Made by a program: the position numbers and the translations under genes. A DNA stretch of 64,000 bases. Source: Rhynchospora pubera (taxonomy: Eukaryota > Streptophyta > Magnoliopsida > Poales > Cyperaceae). Position 1 is the stretch's first letter; every line of letters begins with the position of its first letter. The notes beneath the pieces are model-generated. The model was not told the origin of the DNA, did no database searches, and saw only the letters and a list, made by a program, of their open reading frames with translations. Positions 10,773-22,080 of this stretch are shown piece by piece. The stretch covers positions 18,771,501 through 18,835,500 of the forward strand of contig CM051460.1 of assembly GCA_028095005.1 (NCBI GenBank). The letters run 5' to 3'.

Positions 10773-11979
10773 ATATATGGCGATTTCTACACTCTGTATC
10801 ATATCATCAATTGGCAACACAATTGGGACTTATCCATTTCAAATCACCCAACGTTCAATTATCCTCATCCAATCATTTTGATTTCCTTAAAGTATGCTGA
10901 TGGCATCAAAATTTAATGTTTGTCTCCATTCACATTTCCTTGTCAATTTTCCTATCTTCTCACATCTTTTTGTTCTCTTGCAAATGAGAGGAAAAGTGGG
11001 AAGAACAAAAGATTAGAAAAATGAGTGTTCGCAATAGAAGATTTGGGAAGACGAGAGAAACGGAGAGAACTGATAACAGAAAATAAGTCAATTTTGTTAG
11101 TATATTAGACGTGATCAAAATCATGGAGTCGTAAGATATAAGAAAAATAAAATGTCAGCTTAAATGCTAAAATGAGAATGGTCAAATGATATTATTAAAT
11201 AGGAGCTGAGATTAGGATAAATTATAAGATTTCTTGTTGGTTTTATCCTAAGGCACTGACTTGCATTAATTAAAACCTTGTAGAGTTGTAGTTTCTTTTG
11301 TTTACTACAAAAAACAAAAACCTTGTATTTTCTTTGACAAACCTCCACTAGCCTTGTATAGTTTTTTATCTGAATTTGACGTAGATAGTTAGATACCTTG
11401 TTACAACCGAAGAGAAACCGAACCCACAAATTAAACTAATTGTGGAGCTCTTTTTATATATTTTTTTTGTAAAAAAAATAAGATAAGAATCAACCACTGA
11501 ATTACATGATATATTAGCTAATTGTGGAGTTGTTTCGATCAATAGATCAAGTGGCAATTGAAGTGGGATAATGAGGTTCATTTTCATTTTTCAATATATA
11601 TGTGACTTTGCCGGGGCACTACCTGAGTGGGAAACCCAATCTTACTATTTGGGACACATATATTGGTATTGCTTTAAGCCTATTTAATTTCTAGTGATCT
11701 AGTCTATTTCGAAATTGAAGTGCTTGTTCCGAAAATATTAATATTATTGTTAAAATATTCAAGAATTTTGAAAATATTACTTAAAAAATCAGAATTATAT
11801 AAAATTATAAATAGTATCGCAATATTGTTCTTTCAAATAATGATACAACCATTTTGATTATTTTATTAATATATTTTTAATACTTAATTATTGTTATGAC
11901 AAATTTATGATGAATTTAGTCCGATAATTATTTTATTAGTATGTATGTATGTATGTATGTATTAAAAATCTCCATGGAG
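10773..11979. other. AT-rich spacer, no gene
   Basis: No convincing ORF or terminal repeats. An (ATGT)n microsatellite lies at 11940-11960. ORFs of 73-89 codons on the minus strand (11160-11587) have AT-driven composition and no recognisable motif. Confidence 0.35.
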
Positions 11980-12336
11980 ATCAAAGGGTTGGTGAGTTGC
12001 GATCAAATCTCCTAAATTTAGTTCAAAATCACCAATCCAAACCATTCAATATGATCTCCCTATTGAAATCTCCATGCAGACCAAATTTTACATTTTTTCG
12101 AAAATTTTAAATATTTTTTTGAAAATTTAAAAAATCGTTAATCGAATTAGTTTTGAACCATTGAAAAACCGCATTTTTTAAAAATCTAAAAAAAATGTAT
12201 AAAATTTGGTCTGCATGGAGATTTCAATAAGAGATCATATTAGACGGTTTGGATCGGTCATTTTTGAACAAGATTTGGGAGTTTTGACGCAACTCACGGA
12301 CCATTTGGTGAGTTGCAACTCACCATATTAAAACTC
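11980..12336. mobile_element. Foldback MITE (3)
   Basis: The arms share GGTGAGTTGC at the ends and TCTCCATGCAGACCAAATTT inside, in opposite orientation. The right end GCAACTCACCATATTAAAAC abuts the (TA)n tract into which the next Helitron inserted. The left terminus is degraded. Confidence 0.7.
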
Positions 12337-12529
12337 TATATATATATATCTCTACTATATTAAAAGCACCAATAGAAGGGTGTAGACTTTCAAATCAAAG
12401 GTGTATCCAACTCTTCAATTTGTGATCTGAACCGTTGATAATATAATTTATGAATTTGATATCTCCAAACGAAGGGTTAAATTATCTGTTGACCTTTTAT
12501 CTGAAAATAGCGCTCCAGTCTCCAAATTT

Positions 12530-13060
12530 TATTTACCCATCCAGTTCGAGTCTCCGCCAACGCAAATTAACTATAGTGGAAATAGAGGTTGGCTTTCGAT
12601 TAGGTCGTTGGCCTCCTCTCAGATTCGAAAGTTGAAAGGATCTCTTGCTTCTTGCCCCTCCGAATTTCGACCGAGGCATTTCAAAATTCTCCTCCAATCG
12701 AAAAGGCGCAATATTCAGTCCCTCTACCTCCTCCCCCTGCCCCTCTCTCAGAAAAAAGCACAATCGAACCCGGTTGTGATATCCGATGACGAGCGGTCGG
12801 TGGTGGCGGAATCTAGATTCGTGAAGAGAGATTACGGAAGTAGCGCGCTTGACGACGATCAATGCTAAGTCGACGCTGACGTGGTCACTTCCTTCCCCTG
12901 AGAGCGACTGCCATGCCACCGACAAACGTCATGACGAGACTGATTCTGAACATGGTGTGGCGCAAGTTGATCAGAAACCCAATCACCAATTAAAGCCCGA
13001 TCTGCATCATCTGGGCCCTCATCTCTTTCAGGCGAAGGTTGTGCATTTTTTCCTCTTCAG
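12530..13060 (+). pseudogene. Possible captured gene fragment, identity unknown
   Basis: GC-richer than the rest of the Helitron, with partly open frames on + (12608-12868, 12849-13091), including NPVVISDDERS. The 13039 region reads AGGCGAAG then GTTGTG followed by a T-rich tract, like an exon end and intron start. I do not recognise the gene. Captured exon sequence is an inference from base composition and Helitron context. Confidence 0.4.
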
Positions 13061-15206
13061 TTTTGCATCCCCTCACCTCTTTTCTTCTTAATTTTTCTGG
13101 ATTCTCACCTTTTTACTATTGGTTCTCTTCTAGGTTACTTGTTTCTACTTTGTTTGGTCAGTGGGTACTGCACTTTCTTTCGTTATTTGGCTATGAGGTT
13201 CCGCTCCTTTGAGGAACAAAGATGCAAAAACAAGTACAAGTCTGGCCGCATTATTCACTCATTAATTTCCTCAAATCATTATGAAATGCCAAAAACTACA
13301 AACAAGGCCGCAAGGGTCGAGTTTAAATAGCTTCAGTCCACAGTTAGTAAATTCTGGTATGTCTGGATGTGTGAATGAAACTGTAGCATAAATTCATTTT
13401 GAAGGAAATTTCCTTTAGTTTTTACCTATATTTATTTAGCTCCAGTACTATGTGTATGGTAATAAAATGGTATGTTTCAAGTATCAACAGACAAGAAATA
13501 TCAATTCAAAATCTACTTATTTGGTTACAGTTTTCTGTAAAAAAAAAAATGACAAACAAAAAGAAATCAATAGAGCATTGTAAGGTTTGTGTAAATTTGT
13601 AAAATCTTTTCCCTATTGTTAATGAAAGAGTTTCTTTGATCTATGAAAATTTGTTGCTTATCTATTATGTAGGAAAGCGAAAGGGGTCATTTTTATCAAT
13701 TCATGACAGGACGTAAAAGTTTTACATCGTACTGCGAGAGGAAAAGAAGAGAAAAGGTTAGCTATCTCAAATAGTTAGTTTGCTTTCATAAATAAAGAAA
13801 TTGACTTTCTTTCCTTGATATTTACTTATGTGGTATGATTTCATTGATCTGTTTTAGATATTATCTTGATTGCGTAATTTAATTTTTTTTATCTCAATAT
13901 ATGATCCAAATCGCTCAATGATCCGAGCTAATCATATTTATCTTGATTGGCTGATTGTAGAATTTTACAAAACTTTACTTTAATTTTTTATCCACGTGCT
14001 GAGGATGTAATTCCAAATCTCTTATACCTCTGTAGAGCTATGAAAATGTTGCTTACTTACTTTAGTAAAGAGGACTTAATTAGTAATCTATCTTAATGAT
14101 GTTCGTTTTGTCCGCACCAAATTACAAGACATGGTATGAAGATTTGGGGGAAAGGAAATAGTTGACTTTCATGAGATGGTCCTTGAGAACTATAGCGTGA
14201 TTAACAACACTGGTATAAACTTTATTGTCAATTTTCTATTTTTGTATTTTTATTTTGATTTATTTATTATTTTTTTTACAAGGCATGAGTTGTTTTCTAC
14301 TTTTGACTTCTAAGGGGTAAATAGGATTTGACTTTTGAGGGTTAAACATGATCATTTATTTTTGAAGTAGTATTTGACTTCAGGAAGGAAATAGTTGACT
14401 TTCATGGAGATATGGTCCGTGAGAAATGATACCTATAGTGCACTTACCTACACTGGTCGGTTTGTTTTTTTTTTCTCTTTTATTTATATCCCTCTATTTC
14501 TAGCTAGAAAAGTGCACTTCATCTAAGCAAATTGCTTCCCATTGTACTGATTTGGGATATAGCATTACTCAAATGTTCATGGCTGGATTTGTATGTTGTA
14601 CTATGTAAGGACTCATCTTGTAACTGACACATGAATTGTTGCAATTTTTTGGGTAATGCCAAAATATTTGTCAAATTTGTAGTTGACGCTTAAAATGATT
14701 TTTTATCAATTAGGTTGCTTGAATTTTGAACTGAATTGAGTCTTTGGGACAAACATGTATAAATTTTTACTTAGAGGATTTGTAAGTATTAAGTTAATTA
14801 TTGCCTTCGGTCGTTTTATTTATTTATTTTTCTTATATGCAGGATGCTTCACTAACACTAAATTGAAAAACCTTCCAGGCGCTAATTTTCAATGTAGAAA
14901 TAATCCCTGCCTACTGACAATGCAGCCTTCATAAAGCAATATTTATCTAATTTGAGGCCATTTACTCACAATGGTTTAATAACCTGGGTGTATCCATCCA
15001 AATATACTACTGATTACCTTTTTTTTTAAAGTTATGCCAGAGTAAAACACCTTATATAGTCTAATTTTGTTTTGGCCAGTCACTTTTCGTTGTAAGTTAT
15101 CATTTTTAGTTTCTAGAGACTTCCTCAGTACTGTATAACTTCATTTGTATTTTGTTATTTATAATTGATGGTTTCAATAAAACTATTTGTCCTGTAGTAT
15201 TGGATC
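13061..15206. other. Helitron interior, intron-like, no gene
   Basis: T-rich, intron-like DNA with repeated words such as GAAATAGTTGACTTTCATG (near 14155 and 14388, an internal duplication). No coding signal I can support. Confidence 0.4.
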
Positions 15207-15280
15207 ATGGCTTCAAAGCGTATTTTGAAGGAGCTCAAGGACCTTCAGAAAGATCCTCCAACCTTATGCAGTGCTGGTGT
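15207..15280 (+). pseudogene. Captured fragment of a ubiquitin-conjugating enzyme (E2) gene
   Basis: The frame from the ATG at 15207 reads MASKRILKELKDLQKDPPT followed by LCSAG, the invariant N-terminal helix and first segment of plant UBC8/UBC28-class E2 enzymes. It then runs into intron-like sequence (GTATTT) where that family has an intron. Just upstream, CCTGTAG directly precedes TATTGGATCATGG, matching a 5'-UTR intron acceptor. The catalytic Cys region and later exons are not found downstream, so only the first coding exon with flanking intron DNA was captured. It is not a functional E2. Confidence 0.82.
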
Positions 15281-16009
15281 ATTTCAATTATCTTTTTTAA
15301 GCTATGCAGTTTCAGAAAGCATCCATAATAGCCCTCAGATCATAGGAAATATTGTGCGCATGCAAGTGTGCATGAGATTTACTTCTTTTATTATACAATA
15401 CAAAAATATTTATCAACTTGATCATTTGCTCTTATGTAAAGTCCCCAGACTATCCTTCTGTTTCACACTGGCCCTTGTTGACGCATGAGAAATGAGAAAG
15501 GATGCTAACGAGGAGATTACATCTCTTGAAGGTGTATGTCCTATTTTGAGGTCTCTATGAAATTAAATGAAATTATATGCTTTTCTTCTTTCGTGGGTTG
15601 AATGCCAAAATCGTAAAATCTGGTTTCAACTCCATAGTTTTGTACTTGTATCTATTTTTTTAAAGTTTTGTTGAGTAACTTATGTACCACAAGTAAGAAT
15701 CAAATGAGACCCAATTAGACTGACGTATTATGGAAATGTAGTGTGGTACTCCTTGAGACGACATACTTTTGTGTGATTTTTTTTTTTGAGAAACATATTT
15801 ATTTTCATCAAATTATCTTTTTTTAGTTGTTCACATATTTTATTTTTATTAATTCTATTTGTTTAAATTAATGAATACTGTTGTTACCTTCAATGCCGAT
15901 CAAAATAATGTTGATCTTAAATATGAAAATGGACAATATATTCATGTCAAATAATATTTCATTTTCACATACTAAAGTCTCCCCACACGTTGAGTGGGCA
16001 TTGCTGCTA

Positions 16010-16010
<1 letters not shown>

Positions 16011-16040
<30 letters not shown>
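16011..16040. repeat. (TA)n tract
   Basis: Fifteen TA units between the Helitron 3' end and the next foldback element. Confidence 0.95.
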
Positions 16041-16043
<3 letters not shown>

Positions 16044-16442
16044 TTTTGCTATGGTGAGTTGCAACTCACCAAAGCGTCCGTGAGTCGCGCTCAAAATTTC
16101 GAAATTAAGTTCAAAACGACCGATCCAAACCGTCTAATACGATCTCCCTATTGAATTCTCCATGCAGACCAAATTTTACATTTTTTCAAAATTTTAAGTA
16201 TTTATTTCGGATTTTTAAAAACTGCTGTTTTTAACGGTTTAGAACTAATTAGATTAATGATTTTCTAAAATTTCAAAAAAATACTTAAAAATTTCGAAAA
16301 AATATAAAATTTGGTCTGCATGGAGATTTCAATAGGAAGATCGTATTAAACGGTTTGGATCGGTCGTTTTGAACTTAATTTCGAAATTTTGAGCGCGACT
16401 CACGGACGCTTTAGTGAGTTGCAACTCACCATAGCAAAACTC
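16041..16442. mobile_element. Foldback MITE (4)
   Basis: Near-perfect 402-bp hairpin: the left end GAGTTTTGCTATGGTGAG and right end CTCACCATAGCAAAACTC are exact reverse complements, and the roughly 190-bp arms pair with few mismatches. It is one of the youngest-looking copies of the family. Confidence 0.9.
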
Positions 16443-16443
16443 T

Positions 16444-16560
16444 TTTTGCTATGGTGAATCGTGCTCAAAACTCCTAGATCTGGTTTCAAAATGACCGATC
16501 CAAACTGTCCAATATGATCTCCCTATTGAAATCTCCTTGTAAACAAAATTTTATATTTTT
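16444..16560. mobile_element. Left-arm remnant of a second foldback MITE
   Basis: Directly after element 4 the sequence restarts with TTTTGCTATGGTGAATCG and follows the left arm (CCGATCCAAACTGTCC, TCTCCCTATTGAAATCTCC) before fading into AT-rich DNA. Confidence 0.6.
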
Positions 16561-17160
16561 TTAAATATAAAATCAAATAATTTATCTAAGAAAATATTCT
16601 TTTCATAAATACAAAAATAATAAAAATATATTAAACTTTAAATTTATTATGAAGTAATATATCGAGCGCTTGATGTCCTACTCTAGATTTAGATGAATGT
16701 GTTTGTTTTAGGTGGTGTCTACTCTAGATTATAATTATCCAACTAGTTGCTAATTGATGACACAAAAAAAAAATCTAATTTTATATATCACAACTTTGTC
16801 CGTAAGAAATGCAGCGTATTGGACCATATATAATTCCATAACTAAAATTATCATATGATAATGAATCAATGATTAATTTCATTACATCGTGCAGAATTTG
16901 CACAAAGAACAAATTATTTCATTTATTAAATTCCGTTGTAATTAGACAGGTTTATTCTTTATGAATTTAATAATTTAAATTTTAGTTTTAGAAATCACCT
17001 ACTATATGGTGAGAAATACCATACAAAAATTAGAAAGAAAAACAACATAAGAAGACTGATCAATTTTGCAATGCAAACATTGTCACCCGTCACAAATAAC
17101 ACGCAGACGTGTGGCAACTATTAATGCCTCATTTTCATTTAAAAAAAAAAAAGCTAAGTT
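16561..17160. other. AT-rich 3' flank of GST copy 3
   Basis: From about 16930 the sequence is homologous to 51730-51940, the 3' flank of GST copy 4 (shared CACCCGTCACAAATAACAC and CATACAAAAA words). It is part of the GST duplication unit, with no gene of its own. Confidence 0.6.
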
Positions 17161-17783
17161 CATCAATGAGCCAAACCCGCTTATCCAGTTATTCTAAGTC
17201 GTAGCGCTCTACCATACTCTTCTAGCCTCTCTACATTTGGAAGAACCTTGTTAACATAATCCACAGTGAAGAAGCGTTTTCCCCATTCTACCAGTAATGA
17301 GCTAATGACACCTTTGTCTCATCAAGCAGCTTGGCCCCAGACATATTCTCTAAAACTTTGACCCAGACAGTGAAGGAACCCAAGGTCACATCAAGATAAC
17401 CAATGGAGTCTCCACCAAAGAAGTCTTTACCAGCAGAGCATTTCTTGAAAGCTCCTTCCAGAAGCTCTAATCCGACATGTGTATCGGCAATTTTTCGGCC
17501 TTTGTCTCCTCTGTTGTAGCTTTCAGGATGCCTATAAATGAAGATAACAGCTGCACAAATATGAAAATAATATCCGAATTAGTTCATAAGTTTGTCATTA
17601 TAAATTTTAATTTCGTTTATACTATGATGATTTTCTTTTTAAATTATTGTTGATTTGATTATGTACCTTATCATCGATGTACATTGCCCAGAAGCGAGCA
17701 TTGGCCTGTTCGTAGGGATCAATATAGGAAGCACACTGCAAAATCACTAGTGAATCGCAGATGTCTCGATCACCATGAATAAG

Positions 17784-18053
17784 TGTTGAGAACAAATAGG
17801 AAAAGAGACAGCTGGCCTCAGAGATACTCATCATTGACCAAATTAGAAGGAACGCATCCATCAAATCACAATAGATTTGGGTTACAAATCCTTCTGTATA
17901 TATTTCCATGTATAGCCAATAGGAACGTTAGGAATTTTCCTAACTTGTAAAAATGACCGTTAGCCATCTGCCTATAAATAGGCTTGTAAAGCAAAGTGTA
18001 AAAACATTATAATAAAGAAATCTTTATCCATCATTTGTCTCAAATCCTCGATA
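17784..18053 (+). repeat. Left LTR of Copia element
   Basis: Begins TGTTGAGAACAAATAGG and ends CTCAAATCCTCGATA. It has a TATAAATA box near 17971-17978. About one mismatch to the right LTR (near 18009). Confidence 0.92.
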
Positions 18054-18063
18054 TGGTATCAGA
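18054..18063 (+). other. Primer-binding site (Copia)
   Basis: TGGTATCAGA, complementary to the 3' end of initiator methionine tRNA, immediately after the LTR. The next bases belong to inverted integrase sequence, so this is also the left inversion junction. Confidence 0.8.
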
Positions 18064-20093
18064 TCCAGGTTGATAAATTCAGTTCCGTTGTCGGTTCTAA
18101 AAATTTTGATTTTCTTATTATATTGTGTTTCTACTAAATTAGAGAAAGTTTGAAAATGCGAAAAAACCTCATTTTTATTTTTCATCAAATATAACCACGT
18201 TGTTCGCGAAAAATCATCTATAAAAATGACAAAATATCTATAATTATTATAAGAATTTACGCGGGCAGGCCCCCAAACGTCAGAATGAACAAGTTCAAAA
18301 AGTTCACTACTTTTATTTTTTGAATCAGAAAAAGGAAGTTTGGTGTGTTTGGCAAATTTACACACCTCGCAATTATTACAATCCAAATTTGAAAAATTAA
18401 ATATAGTTTTCAAAATTTTGTCGGAAGGATGTCCAACACGCCGGTGCCAAAGGTTGCTCAAATCTTCATCTTTTGAAATATTAAAACTAAACTTGTTGCT
18501 ATCCAAAAAATAAAGTCCATTTTCTAGAAAACCTTCACCAATCTTCTCCTTGGTGATTAGATCCTGAAAAATTACAACATTTTCTTTAAAAATAATTTCA
18601 CAATTTAATTCTTTTGCAAGTTTGCTAATAGAAAGTAAATTCACATAGCAGTTTTCGACAAAAAAAACATCTTGGAGAAAATTCTTAGGAAAAATGCTTA
18701 TCATCCCCCAACCCTTGATTTTAACTTTTTCGTTGTTGGCAACAGTAAAGAACTGGTCATCCTTAATCATTCGATAATTTTTAAGTAATTTTTGATTTCC
18801 AGTCATATGATCAGTTGCTCCGGAATCCAAAATCCATTTGGTACATTTATTTGGAACTATTTTAGGTGCAAACCCAATAGCTAGACATTTATTATTATAA
18901 AACTCGCATTTGCTATTATTATTCTCAACTAGGTCTAATTCGGATAGTATGAACCGACCACTCTGTTTCATTTCTGGGTTTGCAATTTCATTACTATTCT
19001 TTTGGGCTAGACAAGAGTTGATAAAAGGTTTAGATATAAAACCTGATGGGCCACGCTGACCCAGAAGAGAAGCTAATCGGTTAATTTCTGATTCGAGTCT
19101 AATAAATCGATCTTCGCTGGACCCATACGATCCTTCCTCCTTCATCTCCCCCTGACTCGAAGCGGCTAGGTTTTCCACCAGATACGCCTTGCGCGGCGGC
19201 TCCCCGTGGTTTCGACCACCTCCTCTGCCGCCTTGGCCCTTCCACTTAGGTTTGAGATGCGGGTAGAGGATCCAACAACCTTCTTCGAGATGGCCGGCCT
19301 TATTGCAGTGCGTGCACCACTGTCCTGCATTTTTCTGTCCTCGAGTGGCTTGGGAAGTCATGGCTGCGAAGGCGTGACCCTCTAGCTTTGGGTTCTGGTC
19401 AGAGATGTTTATCGCCGCTCGCCTTGATTCCTCTTGCTGAACTCGAGCCGTCACGCCAGAAAATGTGAGGCGATCAGTGCTGCCGAGAATTTGGGCCTTG
19501 AGATTGTCGTAGCTCGAGTCAAGGGCGTCGAGGAATGTGTAAATCTGATCTAACTCATCCCTTTCTTGGAGCACAGACAGGTCAGTAGTAATAGGCCTAT
19601 AGATTTTGAGTTCTTGGTATTTGGATTTCACTTGGCCTATGAGTTGGCTTACTGTTTGGTTTCCTTGTACAATTCTGACAAGTTCTTTTTTGATTTGAAA
19701 AATGTGGGAGTTGTTGCTTTGTTGGTTATACTGATCTTGGATGGCTTCCCACAATTCTTTTGCGGTTTCACAGTGAACAAAAATCTCATTTAATTGAGGA
19801 TTTAAAGAATTAAGGATTAAAGTAAAAGTTTGACCATCAAGTATATCCCAATTTTCCTGGGCATCTCCTGTGCTTGTCGGTCTCGGTCGATTGCCATTGA
19901 TGAACCCTAGCAAACCTTTGCCTTTGAGGGACGTCTTGGCCGCCTTTGACCACGCCAGGTAGTTTGGCCCATCAAGAGGTACACTGGTCAGCTTCTGCGA
20001 TGAGTTGAAATCAGGCATAGTTTTCTGAGAAGTGATGAGTTGATTTATTGGTGTTGGATTTGGTTGCTGGTCTTTGTATGTTGGATTAGACAT
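18064..20093 (-). pseudogene. Inverted Copia gag-protease-integrase fragment
   Basis: Open frame from the ATG at 20093 (MSNPTYKDQQ) to the inversion junction. In order: gag capsid region (SWDxLDG-like NWDILDGQTF, ELWEAIQDQY); CCHC zinc knuckle CTHCNKAGHLEEGC (about residue 260 from this ATG); aspartic protease active site WILDSGATDHMTG; the GAG-pre-integrase zinc region LWHRRVGHP with CEVC; and the integrase core with FIDDFSR and FRTDNGTEF. It stops before the third catalytic acidic residue of integrase. Upstream frame extension to 20273 is translation of PBS and LTR tail and is not gag. Oriented opposite to its own LTRs, so the LTR promoter cannot express it in sense. Confidence 0.88.
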
Positions 20094-20153
20094 ATTTTTT
20101 TTGTGTGTTGGTTTTGCTAGAAATTTATGCGGAAGCACACGGTTCAGACATGC

Positions 20154-20196
20154 TCTGATACCATATCGAGGATTTGAGACAAATGATGGATAAAGA
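20154..20196 (-). repeat. Inverted PBS and LTR 3' tail inside the Copia element
   Basis: Positions 20154-20163 are the reverse complement of TGGTATCAGA. Positions 20164-20196 are the reverse complement of the last 33 bp of the LTR. With the upright copy at 18021-18063 it forms the inverted pair bounding the flipped segment. Confidence 0.88.
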
Positions 20197-20864
20197 CTTG
20201 TGGGAAAATTAATATACTTGACCGTAACCAGACCTGACTTGTCTTTTGCTGTAAGCCAAGTTAGCAAATTCATGCATGCACCAAGAACACCCCATATAGA
20301 TGCCGTTAACAGGATACTTAGATATTTAAAAAGCTCCCCTGGAAAGAGAATTTGGATGAGGAATAATAATACTAATGCAGTGTGTGGCTATTCCGATGCA
20401 GATTGGGCCGGAAGTTTTGATAGAAAATCGACAACCGGTTTTTGCACATTTGTAGGCGGAAATTTAGTCACATGGAAAAGCAAGAAGCAGAATGTTGTGG
20501 CACGATCAAGCGCTGAAGCAGAATATCGAGCCATGGCATCCACTGCAAGCGAGTTGACATGGATTAAGCAGCTCCTAAACGACTTATACATCAATCACAA
20601 AGAACCGATGAAGATGTTCTGTGATAATCAAGCAGCAAGACACATTGCAGCAAATCCAGTCTTCCATGAACGAACCAAGCATATAGAAGTGGACTGTCAT
20701 TTCATTCGAGAAAAAATTCAAGCTAAAGAGATTGAAACTCCTTTTGTTAGGAGTGGAGATCAACTAGCAGATATCTTCACAAAGGGACTCTACATAAATG
20801 CTTTTGAAAAAATTACATGCAAGTTAGGATTACATGATATTTATAATCCTAACTTGAGGGGGAG
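20197..20864 (+). pseudogene. Copia reverse transcriptase tail and RNase H
   Basis: Open frame on + ending at 20880, with the Copia C-terminal signature: TRPDLSFAVSQVSKFM, HIDAVNRILRYLK, GYSDADWAGSFDRKSTTG, SSAEAEYRAMA and FCDNQAARHIAANP. RNase H acidic residues (D in YSDADW, E in AEAEY, D in CDN) are present. The preceding reverse transcriptase palm is absent, so it is a truncated pol end. The final residues read into the LTR. Confidence 0.88.
20854..20864 (+). other. Polypurine tract
   Basis: TTGAGGGGGAG directly before the right LTR, the plus-strand priming site of Copia elements. Confidence 0.8.
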
Positions 20865-21134
20865 TGTTGAGAACAAATAGGAAAAGAGACAGCTGGCCTC
20901 AGAGATACTCATCATTGACCAAATTAGAAGGAACGCATCCATCAAATCACAATAGATTTGGGTTACAAATCCTTCTGTATATATTTCCATGTATAGCCAA
21001 TAGGAACGTTAGGAATTTTCCTAACTTGTAAAAATGACCGTTAGCCATCTGCCTATAAATAGGCTTGTAAAGCAAAGTGTAAAAACATTAGAATAAAGAA
21101 ATCTTTATCCATCATTTGTCTCAAATCCTCGATA
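20865..21134 (+). repeat. Right LTR of Copia element
   Basis: 270 bp, essentially identical to the left LTR, ending CTCGATA before the ATAAG duplication. Confidence 0.92.
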
Positions 21135-21370
21135 ATAAGAACTGGCACTTTCTTGTAAATAGGGTTGTGTCTGAGAAGAAGCTCGCTCTTGTTCGAAATA
21201 TACTGCTCTATGTACTCGTAACTCAGTCCCTTTTGTTCTAGCATCATTTTTACTCTGGTTACGAACGGGCTATATATGTTCCCAGCAGCTTAAGTTCTCC
21301 TTCTGCCATTTTAGCTTGAGGAAGGCAATGCTGCGGAATTGATATGGTCTCAATCTTTGTTCATCTGGGG

Positions 21371-21378
21371 CTTAAATA
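21371..21378 (-). promoter_or_regulatory. TATA-like box of GST pseudogene copy 3
   Basis: TATTTAAG on the minus strand about 60 bp before the former ATG, as in the other GST copies. Confidence 0.5.
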
Positions 21379-21841
21379 CGTGAAGTGTCGGAATTTTTAT
21401 ATTATCTAAATTCTTCCCAATGAACCTTCAAAAAATTCGCGACCAATGAAGCCTTCTTAGATCCAAAGATGCGGCGGGTTTGTTTACGTATCATTATGAA
21501 GGCACCTACTTAGATCCAAGAAAGAGGCGGGTTTGTTGGTGGATCGACTTTCTGTTTACAAAGATGCAAGTTGCTCTTTAAAATTTTGGGAAAATTTTTG
21601 GACCAGGGAGAATGTTATCATTTGGTCACGAGACATAACATCTAAATTAATTTAATTATCATGATAAATAGAAAATTGGTTATCATAAATAGTAGCTAAG
21701 TTGTAAATATTTTTTTTTTTGAAAAAAAAGGTGGGAGCCTGTTTCATTTTGTTAAGTTGTAAATATATTTTGACGATTCCTAGTTCTTCTCAACACATAG
21801 AAATGCAGACTAGTAAAGTACCGAAGCCTATTGCTTTTGGG

Positions 21842-21985
21842 TCCGTTTGGATCGCTTAAGAATAAAAGCAATAAGAGGAATAATATTGGAAAGTGTATAA
21901 CTTTGTGAAAAATTTAAATGGTTAGAAATAAATTTACGTCTAGAAAGAAACTATTCCCTTATTCCTAACCCCATCCAAATGGAGC
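21842..21985. mobile_element. Tourist-like MITE
   Basis: Begins GGGTCCGTTTGGATCGC and ends, in reverse complement, GGCTCCATTTGGATG. The interior (GGAAAGTGTATAACTTTGTG, GGTTAGAAATAAA) matches the MITE at 54902. Target duplication not clear. Confidence 0.65.
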
Positions 21986-22080
21986 CAAATTTGTTCAGTC
22001 AAACATCGAGTCGGGAATCAAAACTCTAGAACGTTTTTCAGAAGAATGTGCTTTTCTCGTGAACTGGGACAGAGGATAAG

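Larger units (their letters stand above)
12349..16010 (+). mobile_element. Non-autonomous Helitron carrying gene fragments
   Basis: The 5' end TCTCTACTATATTAAAAG is a classic plant Helitron start, preceded by A. The 3' end has a CCCAC / GTGGG hairpin at 15982-15998, eight bases, then CTAG at 16007-16010 followed by T. Both flanks are (TA)n, so it inserted between A and T of a TA tract and made no target duplication. The 3,662-bp interior has no Rep/helicase ORF and instead contains fragments that look captured from host genes, including a ubiquitin-conjugating enzyme N-terminus at 15.2 kb. Confidence 0.85.
17784..21134 (+). mobile_element. Copia LTR retrotransposon with internally inverted gag-pol
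   Basis: A 3,351-bp element bounded by direct 270-bp LTRs (17784-18053, 20865-21134) and the 5-bp target duplication ATAAG (17779-17783, 21135-21139). After the left LTR comes the primer-binding site TGGTATCAGA, then gag-protease-integrase in reverse orientation, then a second, inverted primer-binding site and 33 bp of inverted LTR tail, then the RNase H end on the + strand, a polypurine tract and the right LTR. The C-terminal integrase and almost all reverse transcriptase are missing. Element order by strand is therefore scrambled within one intact insertion. LTRs differ at about one position, so the insertion is recent. Confidence 0.92.
17190..21309 (-). pseudogene. Tau-class GST pseudogene split by Copia insertion (copy 3)
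   Basis: Exon 1 begins at the ATG at 21309 (MAEGELKLLG), shows a 1-nt frameshift near 21270 before the SPF motif, and runs to 21135. It is then interrupted by the Copia element 17784-21134 and resumes at 17783. The resumed part lacks about 30 nt around the TGP segment compared with the copy at 8.2 kb, and ends at the DDK/GTAC donor near 17668. Exon 2 (about 17550 to 17190) keeps GKDFFGGDSIGYLDV but has an 8-bp insertion near 17306 that shifts frame, and an altered ATEE segment. Removing the insertion and one ATAAG copy restores continuity with the copy at 8.3 kb, proving the interruption. Function lost. Confidence 0.92.

Noticed and set aside
12533..12925. 130-codon minus ORF MSVAWQSLSGEG as a gene
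   Set aside because: It overlaps + strand ORFs within the Helitron-captured fragment; no recognised domain and no supporting splice structure.
16041..16442. Hairpin as a microRNA gene
   Set aside because: The perfect long duplex is better explained as a foldback MITE repeated many times here; small-RNA data would be needed to claim a miRNA.
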